From Marifrigoribacter sp047730175 (GTDB lineage: Bacteria > Bacteroidota > Bacteroidia > Flavobacteriales > Flavobacteriaceae): a stretch of 64,000 bases of DNA. How positions within the stretch are numbered: position 1 is the stretch's first letter; the number at the start of each line of letters is the position of its first letter. The notes beneath the pieces were generated by a model that was not told the origin of the DNA, ran no database searches, and saw only the letters and a list, made by a program, of their open reading frames with translations. Where the stretch lies: positions 806,001-870,000 of the forward strand of contig NZ_CP159833.1 of assembly GCF_047730175.1 (NCBI RefSeq), written 5' to 3'. The translations under genes and the position numbers were made by a program. Positions 27,818 to 35,143 of the stretch are shown here, one piece after another.

Positions 27818-29062
27818 TTATTCGTCTCTTAGTGCATCTATTGGCTTAATGTGTGCAGCTCGTCTTGCAGGGATAAATCCTGCTAGAGCGCCAGCAGCGA
27901 TCAAAACAAACACTGTAATCATAGCTGTATTAAAATCAACCTGTGGATACTTAATAAAATCACTTTCAATTTGTGGGCCCACTAATTCTAATAAAGCTAC
28001 ACCGGCAAATAATCCCATAAAACCTGCAATTGCTGTAATAAAAATAGCTTCTTGCAAAATCATTGCTATAATTGAGCTAGGTAAAGCTCCTATGGCTTTC
28101 CTAATTCCAATTTCTTTTGTTCTTTCCTTCACAACAATTAGCATGATATTACTCACTCCCATCACTCCTGCTATAATCGTTCCTAACCCTATAAACCAAA
28201 AAACCATTCGAATAGTGTCGATGAGTCCATAAATTTGTTTGGCCTCTTCTAAAGTGTCAAAAACACGAACAGCACTTGTATCATCTGGAGCAACGCTGTG
28301 TTTTGATTTGAGGTCATTCTCGAATTGATCCTTCATCGAAGCCGACAAGGCAACTGCTTCATCAAAATCTTCACTCATTTTCACCGTATAAACCAAGGAA
28401 CGCAACTTATCTCCTGCGTTAAAAACTCGCTGTGCCGTTGTCACAGGAATAAAAGCTCGGTTCTCTTCACGTTCACCACCAGGGTCTGTATAAACTCCAA
28501 CTACTAAAAAGTTAATACCAAAGACCTTTATTAATTTGCCAACAGCTTCCTCATCCTTGAAGAGATCCTGTTTCATTTGATTACCAAGAACGGCAATTTT
28601 TAAACCAGCATCCATATCTGACTGATTCACAAAACGTCCCGAAACCATAGTTGCATTTTCGATGAACTGTTGATCTGGCCCAGCTCCTTCTACTCTATAG
28701 TTTCCATTCTGATTCCCATAAGTTACTTCGGCGCCCCAAATGGAGTACAGCCCGCTTTTGTATTCTATATTTTCTTTATGCTTCCTATTCATTTCATCAA
28801 AATCACCATTTCGAAGTTGAATAACGCGCCCAGGATTGAGCCCTTTGTAACCTTTAGTGGTCATTCCCGTCCATACCGAAAGTCGGTTAGTAGCATCCTG
28901 TTCGAATTCACTCCGAACGCCATTTTCAATCCCACTACTGAAGCCCACAAGTATGACCAAAATAAAAATTCCAAAAAAAACAGAAACCATTGTTAAAAAG
29001 GTTTGCAATTTGTTCTTGCCCATGCTATCAAATATCTCTTGCCAACGTTCTATATTAAACAT
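27818..29062 (-). CDS. ABC transporter permease, MacB/FtsX type (first permease)
   Basis: 414 residues with the same layout as its downstream neighbour: an N-terminal helix (LQTFLTMVSVFFGIFILVILVGF), a periplasmic MacB-PCD domain, then three helices with VSNIMLIVVKERTKEIGIRKAIGALPSSI. The C-terminal motif IPARRAAHIKPIDALRDE is typical of FtsX permeases. Its start overlaps the ATPase gene by eight bases, giving tight coupling. The two permeases are clearly homologous but well diverged in the periplasmic domain, which suggests an old duplication with division of roles rather than redundancy. Confidence 0.93.
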   Translation of the reverse strand: MFNIERWQEIFDSMGKNKLQTFLTMVSVFFGIFILVILVGFSSGIENGVRSEFEQDATNRLSVWTGMTTKGYKGLNPGRVIQLRNGDFDEMNRKHKENIEYKSGLYSIWGAEVTYGNQNGNYRVEGAGPDQQFIENATMVSGRFVNQSDMDAGLKIAVLGNQMKQDLFKDEEAVGKLIKVFGINFLVVGVYTDPGGEREENRAFIPVTTAQRVFNAGDKLRSLVYTVKMSEDFDEAVALSASMKDQFENDLKSKHSVAPDDTSAVRVFDTLEEAKQIYGLIDTIRMVFWFIGLGTIIAGVMGVSNIMLIVVKERTKEIGIRKAIGALPSSIIAMILQEAIFITAIAGFMGLFAGVALLELVGPQIESDFIKYPQVDFNTAMITVFVLIAAGALAGFIPARRAAHIKPIDALRDE

Positions 29063-29762
29063 GAGATTTGGCTTTAACTCTTACTTGTTTCACCTTAATA
29101 TCTTCAATAATTACTCCATCTTTAAGATGCACAATTCGCTTACACATGTGAGCGATATCATCTTCATGAGTAACTACTAAGATTGTTTTTCCTTCATCAT
29201 TAATGCCCTGAATAAGTTCCATTACTTCATACGATGTAGTACTGTCTAATGCTCCAGTAGGCTCATCAGCAAGTAATACTTTAGGATCACTTACTAAAGC
29301 TCGAGCTATTGCTACACGTTGTTTTTGACCACCTGATAATTGATTTGGTAAATGTGAAGCCCAATCTGCAAGACCAACTTTTTCTAGATAATGCATCGCT
29401 TTTTCCATTCGGACATTACGTTTAACTCCTTGATAATATAAGGGCATTGCAACATTATCTAATGCAGATTTATAGCCTATTAAGTTAAAAGACTGAAATA
29501 TAAAACCGAGAAATTTGCTTCTGTATTGAGCTGCTACTTTTTCATTTAAATTTTTAATCACTTTATCATTAAGCTCATATACACCTTCATTGGCTTCATC
29601 TAAAATTCCTAAAATGTTAAGTAATGTAGATTTTCCAGAACCTGAAGAACCCATAATAGCAACCATTTCACCTTCTTCTACTTCAAAATTAATTCCTTTT
29701 AAAACATGAAGAGAATTGCTCCCCATTACATACGATTTATGTAAGTTATTAATTTTAATCAT
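29055..29762 (-). CDS. ABC transporter ATP-binding protein (MacB/LolD type)
   Basis: 235 residues, a single nucleotide-binding domain. Walker A is GSSGSGKST (38-46), the Q-loop is FIFQSFNL (87-94), the signature is LSGGQKQRVAIARAL (142-156), Walker B is VLLADEP (162-168) and the switch His is His199 (VVTHE). It powers the two downstream permeases from the cytoplasmic side. It heads the operon ATPase-permease-permease-adaptor-TolC-adaptor-tsaB. No good promoter match was found in the 137 bases upstream. Lipoprotein-export LolCDE is a possible alternative, but the adaptor and TolC neighbours argue for MacAB-like efflux. Confidence 0.94.
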   Translation of the reverse strand: MIKINNLHKSYVMGSNSLHVLKGINFEVEEGEMVAIMGSSGSGKSTLLNILGILDEANEGVYELNDKVIKNLNEKVAAQYRSKFLGFIFQSFNLIGYKSALDNVAMPLYYQGVKRNVRMEKAMHYLEKVGLADWASHLPNQLSGGQKQRVAIARALVSDPKVLLADEPTGALDSTTSYEVMELIQGINDEGKTILVVTHEDDIAHMCKRIVHLKDGVIIEDIKVKQVRVKAKSHV

Positions 29763-29899
29763 GCCTAGTTTTTAATTGACAATTTACAGAAATAATTCAC
29801 TGCAATATGTGAAAGTGTTGTTAAGACTTACAGCCTTTTCAGATTAAATAAGACTCCTCTAAAGCACTATTGTTACATTAAATATGAAGAAATTATAGT

Positions 29900-30124
29900 T
29901 TATTCTTTTTTTGCCTTTTTTCTGCTTTTATAAATTGCATAACCTACTCCTGCAATTAACAAATAAGGGAACATCATTAAATATACAATCCCATTATTAA
30001 TTCCTTTTGCAACAAGCCCACTCTCATCACTTTCTATAACAGCCCTACACATTGCGCATTGAGCATCTACAGGTAATACCGCTATAATGAATAATAGAGT
30101 TAATAAAATAAATTTTAGCCGCAT
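29900..30124 (-). CDS. Small CxxC membrane protein of the oxidase-assembly cluster
   Basis: 74 residues. A signal peptide (MRLKFILLTLLFIIAVLP) is cut near VDAQ and directly followed by CAMC, a CxxC pair at the start of the mature chain. One membrane helix (NNGIVYLMMFPYLLIAGVGYAI) and a basic tail follow. So the CxxC lies in the periplasm on a tail-anchored mini-protein. It sits four bases after the DUF420 gene in a cluster with SCO, so a part in copper or thiol handling for cytochrome oxidase is plausible but inferred. I know no named function. Confidence 0.75.
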   Translation of the reverse strand: MRLKFILLTLLFIIAVLPVDAQCAMCRAVIESDESGLVAKGINNGIVYLMMFPYLLIAGVGYAIYKSRKKAKKE

Positions 30125-30128
30125 ATTA

Positions 30129-30659
30129 TTAATAATAAGGAGAAATTAAGATATAAACTATAACGCCAGTAACCGCCACATAAAGCCATAATGGAAACGT
30201 AATTTTGGCTATTTTTTTATGTTTTTCAAAATCTGAAGTAATTCCTCTTACAAAAGTGATTAATACAAAAGGAATAATAATGATTGATAATAATATATGA
30301 CTTATAAGAATAAAGTAATACACACTTTTTATAATTCCTTCGCCGCCAAACTTTGTTGAATCTGAAGTCATATGATAAAGAACATAAAGAACAAGAAACA
30401 GCGCAGATAATGCCACTGCTGTTTTCATCATTTTTTCATGTGTTTTTCTATTTCCTTTTTTAATCTGAAATACAGCAAGAACTAATAGAATTGCCGTTAT
30501 AGCATTAATACTTGCATACAAAGGTGGTAAAAATGCTATACGCTCAACACCTGGAATTCTAACACTAAAAAGAAGTGCAACTACAATTGGAATTAAGATG
30601 GATAAAACCCAAATCCACTTAGTATATTTTTTTGATTTTTCTAAAATCTCTTTCGCCAT
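30129..30659 (-). CDS. DUF420 membrane protein (YozB/CtaM-like)
   Basis: 176 residues with about five membrane helices (for example WVLSILIPIVVALLFS, AITAILLVLAVFQI, HILLSIIIIPFVLITF, PLWLYVAVTGVIVYIL). Conserved histidines lie in the helices (HEKMMKTAVALSALFL, YHMTSDSTKFGG). DUF420 proteins, including CtaM of Staphylococcus aureus, are linked to maturation of haem-copper oxidases, and the neighbours here agree: SCO is encoded directly upstream (1-base gap) and the small CxxC protein follows. The exact biochemical step is not settled. The inner membrane is the expected location. Confidence 0.85.
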   Translation of the reverse strand: MAKEILEKSKKYTKWIWVLSILIPIVVALLFSVRIPGVERIAFLPPLYASINAITAILLVLAVFQIKKGNRKTHEKMMKTAVALSALFLVLYVLYHMTSDSTKFGGEGIIKSVYYFILISHILLSIIIIPFVLITFVRGITSDFEKHKKIAKITFPLWLYVAVTGVIVYILISPYY

Positions 30660-30660
30660 T

Positions 30661-31281
30661 TTATAATAACTTTTTTATATCTTCAATTAACATTTGGATT
30701 CCCTTATCCTCTAAACCATCATAATAAATAACTGGATTTTTATTTTCATCTAGCCTAGAACGAATATTCCCCTCTTGATCTATTAAAGCAAAAAATCCTG
30801 AATGCTCAAAACCTCCTTCTATTTCTTCATTTTCACCGACATACAAATTAAATCCACTGTTCGCTAGTTCGTATATTTTCTCCTTTTCACCTGTAAGTAA
30901 ATGCCAGTTCGGACTTGAAATTTTATATTTTTCGGCATATTGTTTTAATACTTCTTGGGTGTCTGTTGCAGGGTCTATCGTAAAAGATGCAAAGCCAACC
31001 TTAGGATTACCAAAATATTTATTCTGAATTTTCACCATATTTCTATTCATAACAGGGCAAATAGAAGGGCAATTTGTAAAGAAAAATTCCACTATGTACA
31101 CTTTTCCTTTATAGGTTTTATTCGTGATAGTTTCTCCATCTTGATTGGCAAAACTAAAAGGGGGAACAATCCCAATCTCTGCTAATTCTGAACCTGAAAT
31201 TGTATCCACAATTTTTGGTACTGCCCAAATTCCGAATATTAATATAATAAAAGAGATTCCTATGTATGAGTAGTTTTTCAT
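30661..31281 (-). CDS. SCO family copper chaperone for cytochrome c oxidase
   Basis: 206 residues with an N-terminal membrane anchor (about 5-22) and a periplasmic thioredoxin fold. The copper ligands are all present: CPSIC (Cys71, Cys75) and His160 in GFEHSGFF. SCO proteins deliver copper to, or reduce, the CuA site of oxidase subunit II, encoded here at about 52 kb. The gene is one base from its neighbours on both sides, in the order SCO-like, SCO, DUF420, CxxC protein, clearly an operon. Length and motif spacing are normal for the family. Confidence 0.94.
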   Translation of the reverse strand: MKNYSYIGISFIILIFGIWAVPKIVDTISGSELAEIGIVPPFSFANQDGETITNKTYKGKVYIVEFFFTNCPSICPVMNRNMVKIQNKYFGNPKVGFASFTIDPATDTQEVLKQYAEKYKISSPNWHLLTGEKEKIYELANSGFNLYVGENEEIEGGFEHSGFFALIDQEGNIRSRLDENKNPVIYYDGLEDKGIQMLIEDIKKLL

Positions 31282-31282
31282 T

Positions 31283-31951
31283 TTAAATTTCTCTATTTGA
31301 ATTGTACTTTTTTAATGCTAATCTATATTCTGCAATGATCACCTTAATATCATCATCCATTTTATTGTTTATCTCTGAATAATCTCGCGCATCAAATCCG
31401 AATAAAACTCCTTCATCTTCATCTTTATCTTCATCTCTACCCCGTAAATTATTATCATGATCAATTATAAATACATAAGGGCTAGACATATTTTTATCTA
31501 AAGAATAATTACTTTTTAATGAATGAAATACTTCCTGAACTTCGTCTTCACTAGCAAAAACAAATTTCCAATTTTTAGGATCTTCAATTTCTTTTAATTT
31601 TTCTTTTAACTGAAGTGCTTCTTCTTTTTGATTTTCATCTATAACTATTATAAATTGAAAATCTTGAAACTGATAGTATTTTTTATAAATCTTATGTGCT
31701 AAGTTAAAAGCATTTGCTTTTTTTGACTCTACATCTTTTCCGAAGAAACCGAGAACGGTAATATGGTTTTCTAATTGTACTGAAGGGCCTTCTAAGGAAG
31801 TGAAATTTTTAATATCTGAAACATTTTCAGTAAGTATTGGAAGTTTCCCGAAATTATTTACTCCTGAAGCAAAAAACAAATACACCGTTATAGGCAATAA
31901 AAATAAGACCCCTAAAACTGTAAACTTTTTTATTTTATCTGACTTTTCCAC
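31283..31951 (-). CDS. Cysteine-less SCO-like membrane-anchored protein
   Basis: 222 residues; start is GTG at 31951. A membrane anchor (about 10-29) is followed by a thioredoxin-like domain whose second half mirrors the neighbouring SCO protein: YVFIIDHDNNLRGRDED against FFALIDQEGNIRSRLDEN, followed by similar C-terminal helices. At the place of CPSIC it has GFFGKDVESKK, the copper-binding His is missing, and the protein contains no cysteine at all. It therefore cannot bind copper the SCO way. It may be a structural partner of SCO or bind something else. The start lies only four bases after a promoter-like box, suggesting a leaderless message. No named function is known to me. Confidence 0.72.
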   Translation of the reverse strand: MEKSDKIKKFTVLGVLFLLPITVYLFFASGVNNFGKLPILTENVSDIKNFTSLEGPSVQLENHITVLGFFGKDVESKKANAFNLAHKIYKKYYQFQDFQFIIVIDENQKEEALQLKEKLKEIEDPKNWKFVFASEDEVQEVFHSLKSNYSLDKNMSSPYVFIIDHDNNLRGRDEDKDEDEGVLFGFDARDYSEINNKMDDDIKVIIAEYRLALKKYNSNREI

Positions 31952-31955
31952 ATTG

Positions 31956-31986
31956 CAAAAATACTTGGTAAAAAAAGGAGGAGCAA
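31956..31986 (-). promoter_or_regulatory. Candidate promoter of the SCO cluster
   Basis: On the minus strand, TTG (31986-31984), a 20-base spacer and TATTTTTG (31963-31956) match TTG-N(17-23)-TAnnTTTG. Only four bases separate the box from the GTG start, so transcription would begin at or next to the start codon. Confidence 0.5.
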
Positions 31987-32024
31987 CCTTTTTATAGTTA
32001 ATTTTTAGTTATAATCTAATTATA

Positions 32025-32052
32025 AATAAAAAAGCCCTGAAAACAGGGCTTT
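32025..32052 (-). terminator. Terminator of the ctaB-cox operon
   Basis: AAAGCCCTG (32031-32039) and CAGGGCTTT (32044-32052) form a 9-bp stem with a 4-base loop, followed on the minus strand by a T-rich run. It lies 27 bases beyond the subunit IV stop and separates this operon from the SCO cluster. Confidence 0.88.
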
Positions 32053-32078
32053 ATATAATAAATAAGAATGAATAATTA

Positions 32079-32465
32079 TTAAAAATTAAATTTAATAAAC
32101 CCTTCTTTATAGATGTTAAAAATATAATCTCCTTCTACCAATATAATAAATAAAAGATATATTATTAAGAATATAGTTGTCCAAACCACAGCTCTTCTTA
32201 ATCCACTTTTTTCATCCCGCATATGCATGAAATCCCAAGTAATATAATATGCTTTTACTATGGTTAGTATAAGAAAAATCCAGTTAAGATATTTTAAAGC
32301 TAAAAATTTTCCTTGTACTAAAAATTCAGGTTTTGCAATACCTAAACCTACCTCAACCATCGTGATTATAGAAAGTAATATAAATACACCCCAAATTTTT
32401 TGAATGTTCGATTTAAACTTTAAGCGTCCTCTGAAAATTGCTAAATTATGTTCTGCGTGTGCCAT
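32079..32465 (-). CDS. Cytochrome c oxidase subunit IV family protein
   Basis: 128 residues with three membrane helices (about 22-42, 50-72, 90-112), the layout of prokaryotic COX4/CyoD-type subunits. The opening MAHAEHNLAIFRGRLKFKSN is basic and cytoplasmic. It is the last gene of the ctaB-subunit III-subunit III-subunit IV operon, 17 bases after subunit III. These small subunits help assemble or stabilise the oxidase core. Sequence conservation in the family is low, so the call rests on topology plus gene neighbourhood. Confidence 0.85.
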   Translation of the reverse strand: MAHAEHNLAIFRGRLKFKSNIQKIWGVFILLSIITMVEVGLGIAKPEFLVQGKFLALKYLNWIFLILTIVKAYYITWDFMHMRDEKSGLRRAVVWTTIFLIIYLLFIILVEGDYIFNIYKEGFIKFNF

Positions 32466-32482
32466 TTCTTAAAATTAAAAAT

Positions 32483-33472
32483 TTAAACAAGGTAGAATAC
32501 AGTAAATACAAACACCCATACTAAATCTACAAAGTGCCAATATAAACCTACTTTTTCAACCATTTCATAATGTCCTCTACGTTCGTAAGTTCCAATTATA
32601 ACATTAAAGAATACTATAAGGTTGAACATTACTCCAGAAAAAACGTGAAATCCGTGAAATCCTGTTATAAAGAAAAAGAAATCAGCAAATAAAGGGGTTC
32701 CGTATTCATTGTGTTTTAAATTTGCTCCTTCTACTACCATTTTACCATCAGCAGTAATTTTTGCCATAGATTCTTCTCGAGATAATATAATACGTTCACC
32801 TCTATCATTTAAATATTGAGTACGTATTAATAATGATTCGTCAGCAAGAAAACCTTTCGTTACTTCTTCTAAAGAAAAACTTGTACTAGCAGGTTCTGAT
32901 TGATACCAAATACCTTCACTTTCTATATGATCTTTTCTTACAGTTGGTATTTCAATTGCGAAATCTCCAATTGCAATTCTTTGAGAATCACCTTCTATAT
33001 CTGAATCTAAAAATTGAAGTATTTTACCTCCTTTAGTTTCTACAGCTCCATAACTTCCTTTAATGAATGTCTTCCATTCCCATGCTTGGGAACCTACAAA
33101 AATAAGACCTCCAATAATGGTTAAGAAAAGGTAAATAATTACTTTATTCTTTTTCATATGGTGTCCCGCATCAACCGCTAATACCATCGTTACTGAAGAG
33201 AAAATCAGAATAAAAGTCATAAATGCCACATAATACATCGGAAAATTACCGTGCACAAAAGGTATGTGGGTAAAAACCTCATCTGCTATTGGCCATGAGT
33301 CTATAAATTTAAATCTTGAAAATCCATAAGCGGCAAGAAATCCTGAAAAGGTTAATGCATCTGATACAATGAAAAACCACATCATCATTTTACCATAACT
33401 GGCATTTAAAGGGCGGTTTCCTCCTCCCCAGGTTTTTTCATCAGTACCTGTTTTAGCAACAGTTGCTTCCAT
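32483..33472 (-). CDS. Cytochrome c oxidase subunit III with large soluble insertion
   Basis: 329 residues. It has the membrane helices and conserved features of subunit III: MMWFFIVSDALTFSGFLAAY, the WEWKTF motif near 131-136, TGFHGFHVFSG (270-280) and the final YWHFVDLVWVFVFTVFYLV. Between helices, about residues 140-258, there is a soluble insertion of ~118 residues (for example GDFAIEIPTVRKDHIESEG) that canonical subunit III lacks. Together with the adjacent shorter subunit III protein it should join the CoxA/CoxB core encoded about 17 kb away. The N-terminal WGGGNRPLNASYGKMMMWFF segment is normal for Bacteroidota. The role of the insert is unknown. Confidence 0.92.
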   Translation of the reverse strand: MEATVAKTGTDEKTWGGGNRPLNASYGKMMMWFFIVSDALTFSGFLAAYGFSRFKFIDSWPIADEVFTHIPFVHGNFPMYYVAFMTFILIFSSVTMVLAVDAGHHMKKNKVIIYLFLTIIGGLIFVGSQAWEWKTFIKGSYGAVETKGGKILQFLDSDIEGDSQRIAIGDFAIEIPTVRKDHIESEGIWYQSEPASTSFSLEEVTKGFLADESLLIRTQYLNDRGERIILSREESMAKITADGKMVVEGANLKHNEYGTPLFADFFFFITGFHGFHVFSGVMFNLIVFFNVIIGTYERRGHYEMVEKVGLYWHFVDLVWVFVFTVFYLV

Positions 33473-33518
33473 ATAAAGAATTTGGTTTAAAATAAAAGTC
33501 CAAAAATAAGCATATTTT

Positions 33519-34130
33519 TTATCTAACGAAATAGAAAAATAAAAACAAATAGATCCATAAAAAATCTACAAAATGCCAAAAAGTTGTTGCCAGTTCTACG
33601 CCCAGCGTATTTCCATTTGCATATTTCTGTTTATAATGATTATAAATTACCACTAAAACTGAAATCAAAGCAAAAATAATATGTGTTAAATGTAGTATTA
33701 CTACTAAATATATAAACGAAGTTGTTATGGAACTTTCACTTCCAGTAAAATAATATCCATTAGAAATTATTTCAGAAAAACCTCTAAATTGAAGGTATGT
33801 AAATGAAATTCCTAATAGAAAAGTTATAATAAGAAGTATCATACCTCTTTTACTTTCTTTAGCAACAATACTCGTTTTTGCAAAATGTATTGTAATACTA
33901 CTAAGGATGATAACAATTAAACTGAAGTAAAATGATTGAGGAATAACAAAATCTGTCAACCAATCTGGTCGTTCTTTACTTATTACATAAGCACTTGTTA
34001 ATCCAGCAAAACTCATCCCTAAGCTTACAATACCAAACCACAACATCATTTTTTTAGCACGATGTACTTTTTTAATATCGTTTTGATTTTCTAGTATTTC
34101 CTCCATTTTTTCTTCTTCTAAATTGCTCAT
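33519..34130 (-). CDS. Cytochrome c oxidase subunit III-family protein (short form)
   Basis: 203 residues, a short heme-copper oxidase subunit III-like protein with about five helices. The key end is FWHFVDFLWIYLFLFFYFV, nearly the same as in the longer subunit III. It also has MMLWFGIVSLGMSFAGLTSAYVIS at the first helix and ILHLTHIIFALISVLVVIYNHY. Its start codon overlaps the ctaB stop (TAATG), so it is coupled to haem O synthase. Two adjacent subunit III genes of different size are common in Bacteroidota; they may pair as separate parts of the peripheral subunit. Confidence 0.9.
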   Translation of the reverse strand: MSNLEEEKMEEILENQNDIKKVHRAKKMMLWFGIVSLGMSFAGLTSAYVISKERPDWLTDFVIPQSFYFSLIVIILSSITIHFAKTSIVAKESKRGMILLIITFLLGISFTYLQFRGFSEIISNGYYFTGSESSITTSFIYLVVILHLTHIIFALISVLVVIYNHYKQKYANGNTLGVELATTFWHFVDFLWIYLFLFFYFVR

Positions 34131-35029
34131 TATCTAATAAATTTATCTAATACATATATTATCTGCAATAAAGTTATATAACTTACACTAGCCAACATAA
34201 GTTCTTTTGCCACTTTATTGGTTCCTATTTTGTATAAACGTATTGCAAAATAGATAAATACTAGACCTAGAATTCCTATAATTATTCCTGAAAATGGCGT
34301 TAAGTATAAACGTCCTGTCACCCCAAAAACTGGTATTAAAGATGCTAGAAATGTCCAAATACTGTACAATACAATTTGTATTGCAGTACCTTTATCTGGT
34401 TTCCCTGTGGGAAGCATAAAAAATCCTCCTTTTTTATAATCTTCATATAAAAACCACCCTAAAGCCCAGAAATGGGGAAACTGCCAGAAAAATTGAATCA
34501 TAAACAATGTTCCTGACTCAATTCCGAATTCACCTGTAGCCGCTACCCAACCAAGCATAAAAGGAATGGCTCCTGGAAATGCACCTACAAATACAGAAAG
34601 AGGTGTTCTTGTTTTTAAAGGAGTATATAAACTAACATACATAAATATGCAGATAGCTCCAAACATTGCTGTTATAGGGTTTATTAGATAAAGTGATGCT
34701 ATTCCAGTACCGGTTAATAGAACTGCTATTATAAAAGCTGTATTTACTGACATTCTACCTGAAGGTATTGGTCTATTCTTTGTACGATTCATAAGTACAT
34801 CTAAATCTTTTTCAATTATCTGATTGTAGACATTAGAAGCTCCGACCATACAGTAGCCTCCTACACTTAGTAATACTAGAATATAATAATCGATAGATTC
34901 GGCACCTAAAAAATAACCTGCAATAGAGGAGAACACAATACTTAAAGAAAGTCTGTGTTTTGTTACTTCTAAAAAGTTAGAAATAATAGATTTTTTTTCA
35001 ATTTGCAACTGGGTATTCAACAAGCTCAT
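34130..35029 (-). CDS. ctaB: Protoheme IX farnesyltransferase (haem O synthase)
   Basis: 299 residues and about nine membrane helices of the UbiA prenyltransferase superfamily. The first catalytic loop is NVYNQIIEKDLDVLMNRTKN with the N-x3-D-x3-D-type pattern and the RPIPSG segment; the second loop is DYKKGGFFMLP. The enzyme adds a farnesyl group to haem b to make haem O, the precursor of haem A for the aa3-type oxidase. It heads the operon with two subunit III genes and subunit IV. No haem A synthase (ctaA) is visible in this window. A well-matched promoter lies directly upstream with a very short leader. Confidence 0.95.
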   Translation of the reverse strand: MSLLNTQLQIEKKSIISNFLEVTKHRLSLSIVFSSIAGYFLGAESIDYYILVLLSVGGYCMVGASNVYNQIIEKDLDVLMNRTKNRPIPSGRMSVNTAFIIAVLLTGTGIASLYLINPITAMFGAICIFMYVSLYTPLKTRTPLSVFVGAFPGAIPFMLGWVAATGEFGIESGTLFMIQFFWQFPHFWALGWFLYEDYKKGGFFMLPTGKPDKGTAIQIVLYSIWTFLASLIPVFGVTGRLYLTPFSGIIIGILGLVFIYFAIRLYKIGTNKVAKELMLASVSYITLLQIIYVLDKFIR

Positions 35030-35040
35030 CTTAAGTGGCG

Positions 35041-35070
35041 CAAAGATACAAACCTCTTTATTCTTTTCAA
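35041..35070 (-). promoter_or_regulatory. Promoter of the ctaB-cox operon
   Basis: On the minus strand, TTG (35070-35068), a 19-base spacer and TATCTTTG (35048-35041) match the flavobacterial consensus closely. The box ends 11 bases before the ctaB ATG, so the leader would be only a few bases long. Confidence 0.6.
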
Positions 35071-35143
35071 TTTAAATATGATATTCTTATCGTTTTATTT
35101 ATGCAAACTATCATAAAGATGTCGCTACATTAAAATAGTGCTC

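Noticed and set aside
27849..28232. A 127-codon plus-strand frame antisense to the first permease
   Set aside because: Shadow of the conserved FtsX C-terminus; no independent support.
29763..29899. Possible promoter or RNA gene in the gap between the ABC ATPase and the CxxC protein gene
   Set aside because: No TAnnTTTG box, hairpin with T-run or tRNA-like structure was found there.
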